From assembly GCA_016785225.1 (NCBI GenBank), contig JAFBJZ010000640.1:890001-954000 (forward strand): 64,000 nucleotides of DNA, read 5' to 3'. The number at the start of each line of letters is the position of its first letter. Positions within the stretch are counted from its first letter, which is position 1. A program made the translations under genes and the position numbers. The notes beneath the pieces were generated by a model that was given only the letters and a program-made list of their open reading frames with translations, was not told where the DNA came from and searched no databases. The stretch comes from Psettodes erumei. Its lineage: Eukaryota > Chordata > Actinopteri > Pleuronectiformes > Psettodidae. Shown piece by piece: positions 1 to 14,183 of the stretch.

Positions 1-833
1 ATGCAGATTAATGGTGCATCTGCTGTAAATCAGTCAGCGGTTGCTCTTTCCTTCCTCGGGCGAGTGCAGGGTTTCAAACCACCAGAGAAAACGCTTCCAG
101 TCCCGTTTCCCCGCTGCAGCCAATCTGGAAGGAAGCGAGAGCGCCGCGTTTAGCTTTCGCTGAGCTGCATTTCTGAAGAGAGAAACGGCGTCTCGAGACG
201 AGGGGGAAGCGATGAAGTCGCCCCAGAGTGAACTTCCCTCGCGTGAGTCAGCCCGCGGGTCCGAGCAGGTTTCCCCCGTGCGTTGGCGGCCGGTCCAGCG
301 AAAAACCAGAGTTCCCCATATGGTTGTGAAACGTTTTTCAAACACACAGAAAGCGACTAAACTTCCCATTAAAACGTTGAATTCCCTTGTTTTGTAACAG
401 CAGGTGAGCAGCCGAAGTCGTACATTATTTCACGGCACTTTTTGTGGTGACCCATGTTGTTTGTTTTTGTTATTGCGGCCATTAAAGGTCCATATCTCCG
501 GGAAACAGAGGGCAGGACGCCGCTACGTCAACACTCGCCTGCAATATCGCTCCAACAATTTCCTGCAGTTTGTTTCCGCCCGGCCCGGTGGCGAAACAGA
601 GCGAAGGTAAGGAGCTGGTTGGGGCTCGTGGTGAAGGCCTGGCGTCCTCCTCCTCCTCCTCCTCCTCTTCCTCCTCTCTCTGATGTCAGACGTTCATCAT
701 CTGTCAGCAAACGACTTAGGAAATGAGCTGAAGACACAGGATGTCATAACAGTGACTTGCAGCCAGTTTGGGCTTTTTTTTTGCACTCAGCTATTAATAA
801 ACTGTTTTCAGCCAGGTTTGAACAGCTGGGGGC

Positions 834-884
<51 letters not shown>

Positions 885-1430
885 GCATATGCATTGCAAG
901 CCGAAAGAAGCACCGACGATGTTCGCAATTATCGTCACTGCCGGGATAAATGTGCGAGGACAACGATGAGCAGAGAGGGTTTTAATCTTGAGATGATTCT
1001 TGTGATTAATAAAGTGCCGTCTCTTGCCGTTACCACGGCGATCTGTCACGTGGCGCGTGGCGTGTGGTTTACCAATCAGCAGATAAACGGCGACGATGAT
1101 GATCAAGAAAATGTGATAAGAGCTTCAGATGAATAACCAGCAGGTCTTATGCAAGCTGGGCGTCAGCTGACTCGCTCGCACTTTAGTGATGTGTTAGCGG
1201 AGCTCGTTCTTTCCTGGTCCCCAGAGGATGAATGCTTCACCCACCCACCACCACCACCACCACCACCACCACCACCCACCACCCCACCCCTGGGGGTCTC
1301 TCCCCAGCTGACCCTCAGATGAGCCCAGCGATAAAAAAAAAAAAAAGATGATCATAAAGCATTTTACGTAAGAAGGAGATTGTGCGGGATTATGACGGTG
1401 GTGAATGTACACAGCAACAATGCAGCGGGG

Positions 1431-1556
<126 letters not shown>

Positions 1557-4500
1557 GTGATTTGGGTCGGCCAGTAGTGGACCGTGGTCTTAATTCTGCT
1601 AATGACTAAAACCTGTCTGACTCCTCCGTGGCCCTGCACCGTGGCTCGGTTCTGCCAGAGGTCAGGACCCGAGGACGCGCTCGTCAGCGGGTTGCCGGGT
1701 TTCTGCCGCCGCAGCGTTGGGAGGAGGAGGGAGGAGGAGGCGAGGAGGCGAGGAGGCGAGGAGGGAGGAGGGGAGGAGCGTCCCGTTTCCTCCCCGCTCG
1801 AGCAGGGGTGTGGGAACGCCGGAGCCGGCGGCCGGGGGGGTTGGGGGAGGCGGCTCAGCGGGGCGTCGCAGGCCTCCTTGGCAGGATGCAAGCAAGGGGG
1901 ATTGTGGGAAATTACACGGGATTAGAGCGGGCGTCTAATGCCCTCATCCAGCGGGACATTTTCATCAAGAAACGGGGCACAAAGAGAGAGAGAAACCTCA
2001 ACCGACCCCAGGATGCGACCAAACACAAACCTGCTTTCTTCTCTTTACACAACTGTCCCTGCACACAGAAGCTTTCACAAAGATATGATGTTGTGGATTA
2101 GAGCATATAATCCTAAATTAGAAGCACACAATCCTAATGACCTAATGAACCTGCACATCTAAGTGGTCCATCACCGGCGCCCGTCCCTGAGGTCAGGAAG
2201 TCCATAAAAGTGACAGCAAGCGCTGCGTTTAAAGACAGGCAGTAAAACCAGATGACTTTACTGCCACTTTACTCGCCCTAATGATTCAGGACGCTCCAGC
2301 ACGCCGAGGAGCGAAGAAACCAGCCATCCTCAGCGTAACGCTCCGGAAAACAGGAAGCCTGAAAGCCTCCGTGGCCTTTTTAGCGTCTGGGTTGCCAGGT
2401 GCTGGCCGCTCCGGCATGCATTTTTCCCCTGGACTTGCACGGGCCCATTCACCGGCCCTGCAGCGGTTTACATGCCCATTAAATCGGGCTTAAACAGCCG
2501 CCCATACAGACACCACCGCTTTGTGTAATTAGTGGTGGGGGGGGTAATTGCAAGGTCACCGAGCGTTATTGTGTGAAATCTGATTAAAAATTCTTCTTCT
2601 CCGGCCCAGGATGTTCGACCCTTTAGAAGTAATGGATTAACAGGCTTTGGAAAGATCTTTTTTAACCTCTCACAAAGGTTTTAAAGAAAACGTCGTGGGT
2701 CTCTCCGTCTCATAACGGAGCCATCTTTGTAAATTTGATTTACATCATCAGATTGTGTCTCTGACGGCACCTGCGACCGCAGGACCGTAAATGTAACGGT
2801 GAACTGAAACTCACAGGGATTTTTCTTTTGATCGATGCGTTTCCTGTTTTTTCTTTCTCTATTAAAAGTTTACATTTAATTTCTTTTCCGCTGCTAACCT
2901 TGTTTTGCCGACCACTGTGGCCCAAAAAAAAAAAAAAAAGAAAAAGCGAGGGATGTACGCACGTTTTCTTCACAGAAACGGCTTTTCTTTCAGTTTGGCC
3001 TCATAAAAGCAGCCGGTGGAACATGTTAAGTGTAAGCGCGGCACGAGTCGCCCACTGTTTATTATGCAAGCATTTAGGTAAGTACAGCGCGGCCCGTAAA
3101 ACTGTGCTTTCGACGCCGCAGAACGCTCGATGTGACTGCCAACCGACACAAACTGGAGGTCACGTGACTCTGGTTTACTAATCCTTCCAAGAATCAGAAA
3201 CCGGAGGCGGCAGGACTTTCCAGAACAGAACACCACTAATGTGGGGCGGCCGCAAATAAGGGCCCGGGCACAGAGAGTCCGACTGTGGTTCTGCTCTGTC
3301 TCCTCGGGCCTGGTAGGTCCAGGAGCGGCGGGGGCCTCCTCCTGCTCGACCCCACCCTGCAAATCTGAACCCCACCACCCACACCTTCTCCAGGAAGCTG
3401 CAAGTTGGAGCAATCAGTGTTTTTTTTTTTTAAATGATGCATAACAGGAGTGATTAGTCAGACAGCTAATTGTTCTTTTTTTTTTTGAGAAGCGTTGGGA
3501 GGTTGTTTTTGTTTTTTTTAAGTTGTTCGACCTCAGTAACCCACGGGGGCTGCAGGGAAATCCAGGGCAGCGGTTGTTTTTTTTGTTTTTTTTAATTTTC
3601 TGGTTACATCAGTGTCTTGGTTTCTCACCTCAAAACCAGCTTGTTTAGCCAGAAGCCGCACAGGGTGTTGAGCGTAAAGTAGCCAGAAAGTAAACAGTGC
3701 AACTTGAGAGGGATTTTTTTTCCCCCGTGTCACCGCTTCTCAGTATCAGCAGTCTTAATCTCGAACGCGCCTCGCCGCTCGCATCCCATCCCTGACACTG
3801 GGGGAGTTTCACACGTTCGACCCAGATATGTGTCATTTCATGCATCGCTGCTGCGCGAGTGAGTCATGTCTGTGCAACGTTTCCCGAGACAGGAAGTGGC
3901 ACACTCGCCGTAGAGCGGCGTGAAGTTCACGGGTGCCGCTGTCGCGGCGACCGCCTGCTTGCTGCTACAACTGCAAATTCATTGTCATTCAAATGAGGAA
4001 GAGAAAATGTCGATGCGGGAGAGTGTGACGATGAACAAGGGGCAGTAACCACAGTAAATATTGGCACAGCGACTTCGCTGAATACACAACTTGTCCAGTG
4101 AAAAGTCAACAGTGTCACAGCTGGCAGGCTGTTTGTACTTCCCCGACAACGGCCCAGCTCCGTAAACAGCTCCGCAGCGCCGCCGCTGCCCCGCGACCCC
4201 CACCCGCCCCGGCAGCGCACTTGTTTGCATTCCCTGCCGCATGACATCACCGCCCAGGGGTCAAAACCCCGCGAGCCGATTGGTCGGCCCTGGCAGAACT
4301 GCTGATCAGATCCAAAGATCACAGAGTCGCGCCAAGAGGTGACATCAGCGTGTGGAGCTTAGCTAATGGCCGAGAGATGCCTGGATGCCTCTAAAGCAAC
4401 ATCCTATTTACACACACACACACACACACACACAAAGCAAAGCAGCTTTCAGCAAATGCGACGTGCGATGTGGTGAAGAGCATGTGGAGCAGATGAGGGC

Positions 4501-4898
4501 GAGCGGCGTCGTAAATTAAAAATGTGCCGCGCTTGAGCTTTGAGCTTCTGTTTCTGATTGACTCACTCACTTAAATTGTGATTGTGATGATGGGACAGTA
4601 CAATGTTGTGTATCCCCCCCAACACATGTCTGAAGTGTGTGTTTTTTAGTCTCATCAGCATTCAACTAATTCACTGTGTTGATTAGATTTATCAATATCT
4701 GCATGTAAGGTTTCATCTTTATTTAAATCTGGAAGCCTTGATTTTTTAAAAAGGATAAAATAAAACCTGTTGTGTCTTTACACATCAGTTATTTGCCTGA
4801 ATCAGAAGCTTTAATAAAAAAAAGTTAAATAATGTTTTGTAGTTTTGTTAATACCTCTTTAAACACTTTCAAATAACAATTTGGTTAATTATATTAAT

Positions 4899-5165
4899 AG
4901 GAGAATAATTTAACATAATTTACTTTTTTGCTGAGAGTTACATTGAAAATATTTATACCCATTTCATATCTGGTAAATATGAAGCTACAGTTAGCTTGTT
5001 AGCTTAACTTAGCATAAAGATCAGAAACAGTGGGAAACAGCTAGCCTGGCGGATAGTTAGCTTAACTTAGCAAAAAGACCAGAAACTGTTGGAAACAGCT
5101 AGCCTAGCAGATAGTTAGCTTAACTTAGCAAAATGACTGAAAACAGTGGGAAACAGCTAGCTTGC
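4899..5165. repeat. Degraded TTAA-type MITE copy with internal 58-bp tandem repeat
   Basis: The left end near 4899 resembles the terminal repeat of the copies at 39920 and 52036 in diverged form. The body shares their 'TTAGCTTAACTTAGCA', 'GGGAAACAGCTAGCCTGG' and 'AAATATGAAGCTACAG' blocks. The segment beginning AGCTTAACTT recurs at 5001, 5059 and 5117, a period of 58 bp and about 2.9 copies, so the middle of the element expanded in tandem after insertion. No right terminal repeat is visible. Confidence 0.7.
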
Positions 5166-8100
5166 ACCCAAACCTCACTAACTAACAAATGCTGAGATAG
5201 GCTAACTAGCTGAGGTGTTCACGACATAATAACCATATACAACATGAGAGTGCGACTAATACCCTCATCTAACTTTTATTTTTCCAATATTAACCCATTT
5301 CCTTAATGCAGCTAAATCTAGTTAGTTAGCTAGTTTTTCACTCAGAAATCTGCATATGTGGAGGGGGGGGGGTGGTGGTGTGTGTGTGCAGTGAATGTGT
5401 GTGTTCGTTTGTGTGCGTGTGAACAATACCCCCATTGTGGTTCAAGTCTGAACCATCAACAGAGACAATGTGAGTGAGTCAGTCAGCGCCCTCCTCATGA
5501 GTTTTAGGCCTCACATGCCGTTTCCTGGAAGAAGAGCTTTCATCAGCTGCGAGTGGATCTGTTTCCCATTCAGTGCTGTTTGATTTTTCATTAGGAAAAA
5601 CTACAAAATCAACCCCCCACCCCCTTTAACGTGACAATGATGAATCATTATCCTTTTCTTTGAAACTCTGACTAACCAGGCTCCTGGAGAGCTTCCCACA
5701 AAACACTCACAACAGGAGGCCTCGTTTGCTTCTGCGGCGACGTGGATGAAAGCAAGTCCACAAAGACTCGGGGTCAAACCGTCCGTTAACTTGACCGACA
5801 GACAAAGACGCCTCTCGGCCATACTGTTTCACCGACTGCTGTCTACGGACAGATTGTTTTTTAATCTACGGTCCGATAGCCTACAGATATGAGAAGCTCA
5901 GGCCCAAATACAAAGAGCTCATGGATTTTATAATTCTCAGGAATCTTTCCAATTTCAAACGATGACACTGTTGACCTGAAAGTGATGAAATCCTGAAGTC
6001 CCTCTCATGCATGGGACCGTTTCGCTGTCGATACACGCTTTGCTTTTTTTTTTAAAAAAGTGGCCTTTGGGATTTGGGGATTTTGGTAAGCCACTGTGTG
6101 CTGTCCCTGTCTGTCCCCTCCTCTGCTACAATAAAGAAAGATTAAATTGTGTGTAAACCCCTGTTATTTCAGGGACTTTTCTTCTTTTCTACTCTTTGTC
6201 GGCGCTACACATCAACCCACCCGAGTCTTTGTCACGGCGGCGGCGGGGAAACCAGGGGGACTTTTGAAGCGCCCACAACTGCCCCGAGCTCGAAATGTCA
6301 CCCAAACGATGGATAAGAAACACACTTCCTCTTTTTGCATTTCGGTTTCCTGTATTTTTGTGTGTGTGTGTGTGTGTGTAAGAGAGAAATGAGAAATTGA
6401 GCAAGTAACCACAGCAAATGCTTAAAATAGGCTTTTACTCATCAGGTGGCATTTTGCTCCATGATGTGTCACCAAGACTCACATGTAAACAAAGCACACA
6501 CACACACACACCTGCCACCCAAAGACTAGTTTGCCTGGTGAGCTGTTTGGTTGACGGGCACCCGGGGGAGCAGCCTGGTGAACAGGCTTTGACTCAGCTC
6601 TCTGGTATTTAACCTGGTGGGAGCCGTTGGGTCCCGGGTCAAAGAATGTTATCTCTCTTTATCATTCTCTACATTTTTTTTTCCAAAGCTGGGGAAACTA
6701 TGTCATTCAGTGCAAAAAATTATAATAATAATAGTCTGTGGCCTTTCACGTCTCTATTTATAAACCCGCTTCATAAATCCATCCGACTTTATTACGTTTC
6801 TTTTTTATCAAATATGCCCCAATTTCCCAATCAGCCAAGTGTGCAAACTTACTTCTTACATCTTACTGTTCATACGTCCCCTCTGTTATTCACTGTTATC
6901 TCCTGGAAATCATTGGCTCCCTGTTCTTTTTCAAAAAAAAAAAAAAAATCAATTAAAGCAGCGCGCAGAGAGACTCGCTGATGAACATAATCCATCACTG
7001 GAAATGAGACAACTCAATTTGTTCCTCGCTTTTTTTTTTTTTCGTGACTGTATCTGACATAATTGATTTGCAGTTACTGTATAATCCTGTCGGCGTGAAG
7101 AAGAAGAGGCTGCCGCACACTTCCTGCCTCATCTCTCTCGTTAGGTTTGTTAAGACGAGCTTAGAGAGGCGCTGCTGTTATTAGTCGTGGATTTCGTTAA
7201 ACGTCCCGGGCGTGACATAAAACCTGCAGAACGCACAGTTCGGGAACTTCCTGTTTGGGAATCTGACTTCCGGGCAGATGACGATGCGTTGACACCTGAT
7301 GAAGGACGGACACACATTTACATTTACGCTTTCTGCCTAGAAAGACGTCGTGAGCTATGAAGGACTTATTTTGGCGGTGACTCCCGGCGCACATTATTAA
7401 ATTGACCTGTTGTGCGTTCATCCATCCATTCATCACTCCGTCACACAATCGATGAGTCCTGTAAATGTGCAGGTCCCGGCCGGGCAGTAATAATCCAATT
7501 TATGCTGCGAGTGAGTTTACAAGTCTCAGCCTTTTCTTTTACAGCCTGACCTCCAGTGTGAAACTTCACCCAATACTTTTCTGGGCATGTGACATTTATC
7601 AAAACTTTTCCCGCGGGTAGAAAACCTTCAGGCACCTCCATGGCCGCTATGATAAGAACTTCTGGGTGCGCCTGATGTTTTTGGCACTGCATACAGTACA
7701 ATAAAGTTTTTTTATATATATCTGTTTGGTGATAAAAATCTCTGCCTTGTTTTTTTGGTTTTTTTTTTACCACACCATGATTAAGTGCGTGCTGGAGCTG
7801 CGCTGCACCATATTTATTAAAACCAGCCGCAGTCATCGCTCACCTTAAATGTTCTTAACGTCGCAAGAGTGATGAATGTTTCCCGGGGAGTTCAGTTGGG
7901 TTTTTTTCACTGAGAAAAGTCCTGCAGGTACGAGGTTGGTTCTGAAAAGCCGGGGCCCGCGCATTATGGAAATGGACCTGATGGAAACGCAAGATAAAGA
8001 GACAAACGTCGATGAAAACTGCGAATGAGACCTCATGGTGGCGCTGGAGGAAAGGTCAGGGGATCAGCGGGACTCCTGGAGAACCTTCATGGGGATCTGT

Positions 8101-8769
8101 CCGATGGTTCTCCAGATGTTTCGGTCCGGGCTGAAGAAAACGGGTCAGCTGACGTCATCGGCTGCAAACGAAGAAGGAAAGACGACTCTGATGCTCTGAG
8201 CCTTTTTGTGGTTTTCCTCTTTTTGAAACGTGTGACGAAACTGAGGCCCGGCGGTTCTGTCTCGCCTCAGAAAAGCCCAGGACACTTGTTGGTTCTGCAG
8301 CTGAGACCCGCGGGCTTTCCACCGGCCTTTATCTGACCCGGCCAGCTGTCGGGTTCCTCCCCCGTCGGAGGATCGGACTTCCCTGCTGTCGGCGACGTCA
8401 CGAGGCCGAGAGCGAGCTCCTTTGTGAATATTTCATTTTTAAAACTCACGGGACGAGTCGGAACAGAACCGAGCGTTTCTGCGTCAGGCTGGATTTCAAT
8501 CTGATGCTTCTTTTTTTTTTTCTCGGTGTTTTTGTCACACTGCGATGGAGGGGCAATGGGAGAGAGGAAGGAAAGAAGGAATCCTGCTCAGTGTCACACT
8601 GGGGAGGGGGATGGGTGAGTGGGGGGGGATTGGGATTAGAGGGATTATGACCGGCTGCCTGAACCACAACATGGACGGAGGGAGGAGGAATCCAGAGAGG
8701 AGCTCCGTACCTCCACACATCATGTCGAGTAACACTGCAGAAAGGCTCCGGGTGTATGGATATTTAATG

Positions 8770-8779
8770 AACACACACA

Positions 8780-8823
<44 letters not shown>
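8770..8823. repeat. (CA)n microsatellite
   Basis: Near-perfect CA array of about 27 units with one TC interruption at 8781. No coding or regulatory role can be read from it. Confidence 0.95.
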
Positions 8824-8826
<3 letters not shown>

Positions 8827-9383
8827 ACGCTCTCATCCTCCACCAAATCTGCTCACAAGCAGTCCGACGGAGGAGGAAAGGAGGAAAAGTAGGGCACGTC
8901 TGCAGATTTAATGAGGCAAAAAAAAAAGAGAAAGCACGACGAGCTTATATTTTCCCCCTCTCCTCCGAAGACGGACGCCGCTCTCTTCCGACGCAGAACC
9001 GCAGAGTTTGGCGTGATCCGCTCCCGTGGCGAAAAACACGCCGTGATTTTTTTTTTTTTTTTTTTTTTACCGGAGGAGGCCAGAGACACGAGCCCCATCG
9101 ACTGCATGTCACCGCAATCATGTTTGATCGTTTGGAGAATGTAATCCCATTCAGCAGGCTTACAGTGCATTAAATCTCAAGCCCACCCCCACCCGCACCA
9201 ACCCTCAGCCCCCACCCCACCCCACCCCACTCTTTCATTTCCGACGTGTATTAGGTGGAGTTGTTGGAGGACAATTACTGGGAAAATCATTAACTGAAAT
9301 ATTCTCCTCATATTAGCAATCGGCAGGAGGAGAATAAAATGCTTATGAAGCTGGAGGGGTCGAACAAGGCCGGGGGGGTGGTG

Positions 9384-9417
<34 letters not shown>

Positions 9418-9712
9418 TGGTGGGGGGGGAGTCGAACTGCTTCCATTAGCATAAATTTTCAGACGATCGTCGGGACCGAGGATCCATCCCTACATGGTTC
9501 TGAAAGACGCTCTATTTTGGTCGAGATGTGCCGGAGATGATTTCACCTGGGGGGGGGGGTTCTGGTTACCAAAACAGGGACGCACACGCTCACACCGTCC
9601 CTCCGGTGCTGCTAAATCACCCCCCCCCTTACAAAATAGCCACAAATACTCCGTGTGCGAGCGCACACACCGGAGAAGCGCCGGGTGAAGAGTCAGAACA
9701 ACAGCAGCAGAC

Positions 9713-10159
9713 ATGTATCCAGAGACGGCCGAGTACGTGGCGAATTACATCCTGAGGTACGTGGCGTTCTGTGCGTGATCGAGAGCGGCGCTGACCCCGC
9801 GGCGGCGCCGGGACTCGGATGTTTGTCGAACGGTCGTCAGCGGGGATCTTAATGCGGCTGCGCCGGTGCGACGGGTTCGGGCTCGGTTCCTCGGAGGCCG
9901 GACCTGCGACGCCGTCACGGCCACGAGCCTCCGCTGCTCCTCCCAAGTATCTGACGCGTCTGTGCGCTCGCCGGACGCCGACGTTTTGGCGTCACGTCTC
10001 AGCCCCGGTCGGACACTCACTTCCTCGTTCCTCAACAAAACGCAACTGGCCTTTTTTTTTTTTTCATTTTTCCACTGGTGGCTGTTTAATGACTTTGCTG
10101 CGGGTGGATGTGGATGGATTGAGCTTCTCTCATCACGGGGAGAGATGGAGAAAGGAAGG

Positions 10160-10219
<60 letters not shown>

Positions 10220-10371
10220 CCCCCCCATGCCATCATATCCCCAGGCATCCCTCTAAAGTTACCCACCGTCTGTGGCTGCGGTTGGCGGCTCTCACATCGT
10301 TCATTAAAGGCCCCTGCTGTAACCGGATCGCCCCGGGCGGACCCACTTCATATTTTGGTTTGGCATGCCCC

Positions 10372-10415
<44 letters not shown>

Positions 10416-10524
10416 AGCTCCACCTCTAATCCCCGGTACCGCAGCACAGTCCGGTTCCTTACAGGTCCGGTGTGGTTGATGAGCGACGTTGGAGCGTCGG
10501 GCCGCTTTTACGAAACGGGTGGGG

Positions 10525-10557
<33 letters not shown>

Positions 10558-11061
10558 TATGTGTGTGTGTGTGGGGGGGCACATGAGTCACGCTGGGAAA
10601 CTTCCTGTAATTACGTTATTAAACTCCTGTTCGAAAACACTGGGATGCTCCTGTGTGATTAAACGGGGCCACACTGTGGACGTATTGATTTCCTGTCTCT
10701 CCCCCGTGAAGGAAGCCTCGCCTGAGCCTGCACGAGCCCCTGTACCCGAGGCGTTACTGGAGGCCGGAGCCGCCCAGCTTCTCCACCCCTCACCAGGGGA
10801 AGGGGGGGTACTGGTGGAGCCCCCAGCGGTACCAGGACGTGGGGTCCACGTGGAGGGACACGCGCCGCCACCGCCTGGTCCTCCCCGGGAACACCGGCTT
10901 CTCCGACGTGCCGTCGAGCCTGAGCGCCGGCTACTGCCGCATCCGCCCCACCTTGGTGTGAGTTTGGGTTGTGGGGGGTGTGTGTGTTACAAAGCATGTG
11001 TGTGTGTGTGTGTGTGCTGCCCCGACATGAGAGCATGACGTCTGATTTGTTAAATGCATTA

Positions 11062-11102
<41 letters not shown>

Positions 11103-12744
11103 AGGACCCAGACGGTACTGACCCAAATAGACGGGTCGAGTCACGGATCAGAGCATCTTGTTGTCATGGCAGCAGAGTGGCTGGCCCCCACCCCACCCCA
11201 CCCCCGAACCGATCAGACTTTTACTGCCCTGTCAATCAAGGTGATTGGTGTTAAAGCACCAGGTTCAGGAAGCAAAGGGAAGAAGAAGAGGAGGAGGAAG
11301 AGAAACACTTCAGATGGAAAGATATGGTTTTGAGTGAAAGGGAGAAAGATAGATTGGGGGGGGGTGACAGAGAGCGAGAAAAAAAAGGGGAGGACTGGAG
11401 AGAGAGAGAGAGAGAAAGCCTGGGGGCTAATGGGCTCGTGGCTAATCAATCCTGAGTGATGGCCACTTTAGAGCGGGGCCAGGCCGACAGATGGAGACCA
11501 TCCTTCTGCTTTAGCTCTCCCCCGACTCACCTCGCACCGGGGCGAGGGCATCGCCCACCTCCCTGCCTATCTGCCCCCCCACCCCCCCCCACCCCCCACC
11601 CCCCGCGCGCCCCCGCCCCCGGCAGTATCGGCGGGAGTCGGCGCCCTTATTCCCGACGAGTCCTAACGAGCGAAGCGTCAGTCGGCGATCGATTCTCCAT
11701 GAGGGTCGGTTGCGCTAAATGAGCGGCGGGATCGATCGCCCGGACGTAGGGTGGGGTGGGGCGGGGGCGGGGGTGGGGCGGATGGCGGGCGAGTTACCAC
11801 ATGGTGCCGCCGCACGCTTTTACCAAGTGAGCAGGAATGACGAGGTCACGTTTGCACAAGATGGCCGCGTAAATCAACACGGCGCCATTTTTTCCACATG
11901 GCTTAATGAACGGGGGGACGCTGCAGACAGGAAGTTCAACGATACTTCATTCTGTTATGATATGATGTCACTCGTCCACACGGCAGTCACCTGGTACAAA
12001 CACGCCCCCCCCCCCCCCGCCCGCGGCCGTAGCGTCGACATTAGAGGTTGTTTACAGTCTCGTAGTGAAACCGAGCCAGAGTCCAAAGCGAGGACAAACG
12101 AGGAGGCGCTGTCGTAAATTGCGCTCCGCTGTTCCCGTTAAAAAAGATTAAAGGGGAGGGGGGTGTGGTCCGCTGACGGGGGCCGGACCTGGAGGACAGC
12201 CGGGAGGTGGGGGTGGGTGGGGGTTCTGCCCGCACCCTCAGCAGGGATGCGGCTGCCGGGTCGAGCCTCGTACACATCGACAGCTGCAGGACAGTTGCTG
12301 CCGTCTTCGCCTCTGCACGTCCGTTCATCTGCGCGCACACATGCACGTGTCACTCACGGCGTTCCCGACGCGCCGCACAATCCGACGCTTTGTGCCCCCC
12401 CCCCTCATTTCGGCCGGGGAGCGGCTCTAACTTCCTCACCCAGCTGTCCCGGTAACCGTCGTCCCCCCTCCCTCCCAAAACGCCGCCAGGGCCGAGATCC
12501 TCCGCTTCCTGAGCCGTTGGAAAGAGGGTCGGAGTGCACGCCACAGATGGCCAGAACCCGGGCCCGGAGCGTTCGGAGAATTCCAGCTCCGGGTGGGGGT
12601 GGGGGGGTGGGGGTGGGGTGGGGGGTGGAGGTCGGGTGGATGGGGGGTGTCGAAGAGCTTGAAAAGGTCAAAAAGTCAGAACGAGGGGAAAAAGAAATGG
12701 ATCTGGCTGGAAAGCGAGCGGAGACGTGTGTTTCCACCACTCAG

Positions 12745-12820
<76 letters not shown>

Positions 12821-13175
12821 ACATCACAGGCGATTCTCTCAAGCCGGGTTTGCTGTGGTACCAGTTTCACAGCGACACTTCCTGCATGTCCTCTGTAGTT
12901 GCACCTTTGAGGACACACCCCTCTGATGTTTTTGAAGAAGTATTGACAGTCCGGCCTGTCAATCACCTGCCCGGCTTTGTAATTGGACAGTTCTGCTGTC
13001 GCTGGCCCGGTTCTGACGTGGTCACTGATCTCAGATCAGGGAGCCGACGTATGATTAAACTCCAGCAGGCGACTGGTTCAGTCACGCCCTCTCCGTCTAT
13101 GAGCGGGGCGTCCAAGTGAAAGACGACGCCGGGCGGCAGAAGGCGGCGTGCAGAACAGGTGACGGCAAGCCCCCC

Positions 13176-13206
<31 letters not shown>

Positions 13207-13665
13207 CACTCGCCCCCCCGGGCCAGAGAGACAGGCTCAGTTTACAGTAGAAAGTCACACGGCAGATGGCGTCCAAGGAAGTGAATTAGCTCAGGGAGGC
13301 ACCAGATGGGGGCGGAGGAGGAGACAAAGAAACTCGGGGGGGGGGTGACATGAAGGCAGGGACGGCCAAGGTGGAGGTGGGGGTGGGGGGGGGGCACAGG
13401 GGGCGTTTTCTTTGTGTGTCGTTTGTTTGTGCGTGTGTCTGTCGGCCAAGTCCACTCACTCACCCCGGCCTGGCGTGTAACACGCATGATAATCGCGCAC
13501 GTGTCGCGCAAGGCGAAGCCGCTCCAACGCACTAAAGTGTGTTTTTTTTTTTGTTGTTGTTGTTGTTGTTGTCGTTATTGTTGTTGTTGACGTTCGAACA
13601 GGTGGCGCTACCGCTGGCAGAAACTGAGGGAGACGGTGCCTCGAGTGCTGCGACGAAGAGAGTAA
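9713..13665 (+). CDS. Unnamed small three-exon gene, 117-residue Tyr/Trp/Arg-rich protein
   Basis: Exons 9713-9756, 10712-10957 and 13602-13665 join in phase (44 + 246 + 64 nt = 118 codons with TAA). All junctions obey GT-AG: donors AG|GTACGT and GT|GTGAGT, acceptors GTGAAG|G and GAACAG|G. The start ATG follows a purine-rich leader (CAGAC before ATG). The product starts MYPETAEYVANYILR, has a middle part with PLYPRRYWRPEPPSF and GGYWWSPQRYQ, and ends in a basic tail VWRYRWQKLRETVPRVLRRR. There is no signal peptide, membrane segment or Cys pair. Small, aromatic, Pro/Arg-rich proteins with YW/RY repeats are common among ciliary and sperm microtubule inner proteins, but I cannot match it to a named one, so that is only a guess. 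Introns carry long CA/TG arrays. The joined phase across three exons is the main evidence that it is real; transcripts are not known to me. Confidence 0.62.
10161..10218. repeat. (TG)n microsatellite
   Basis: Array of 29 TG units in the first intron of the small gene at 9713-13665. A CA array follows at about 10374-10413 in inverted orientation, so the two could pair as a long hairpin in the pre-mRNA. Confidence 0.95.
12748..12824. repeat. (CA)n microsatellite
   Basis: About 38 CA units with a CATA interruption near the right end, in the second intron of the small gene at 9713-13665. A G-rich block (12592-12640) lies just upstream. Confidence 0.95.
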
Positions 13666-13733
13666 GAAAACCCAGCGTGTTTCTCAAAACCAATAAAACA
13701 CCTCCACCGCTGTCTGATGTCATGTTGTTGTCC

Positions 13734-13852
<119 letters not shown>

Positions 13853-14183
13853 CGACACTCGATACGTACACGTTACACGGGTGACAAATTGCTCGTTGGG
13901 AAAAACAGAAATGGCCGCTGTAATTTGTGCTCGGGGTTGGAGGGAAGCGGAGGTGTTTAGGTGGAGGTGGCTCAGGAATGGGCTGTGGAATGTTAATGGT
14001 GTGGGGGGGCAACGGGACTTAAATGCCGCACAGATGTCGGCGCTGTTAAAGTACGCGTGGACCGCGCTCCGGGCGGCGCGCGGCGGTCACTCGACTCCAT
14101 CTTGCTTTTCAATCTCGCTCCCCCGTCCTCGCTCCATCTGGCCGCGATTATTGGACGCGGCCTAATCCAGCGCCGTGTCCCTT

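Noticed and set aside
7441..7836. 131-residue minus-strand frame
   Set aside because: Mixed composition with no motif, contains poly-Lys from T-runs, no splice or promoter context.
8025..8336. Open frame of about 100 residues, with a second overlapping 54-residue frame starting at 8035
   Set aside because: Two frames look equally plausible, no splice sites or recognisable motif support either, and GC-rich DNA yields such frames by chance.
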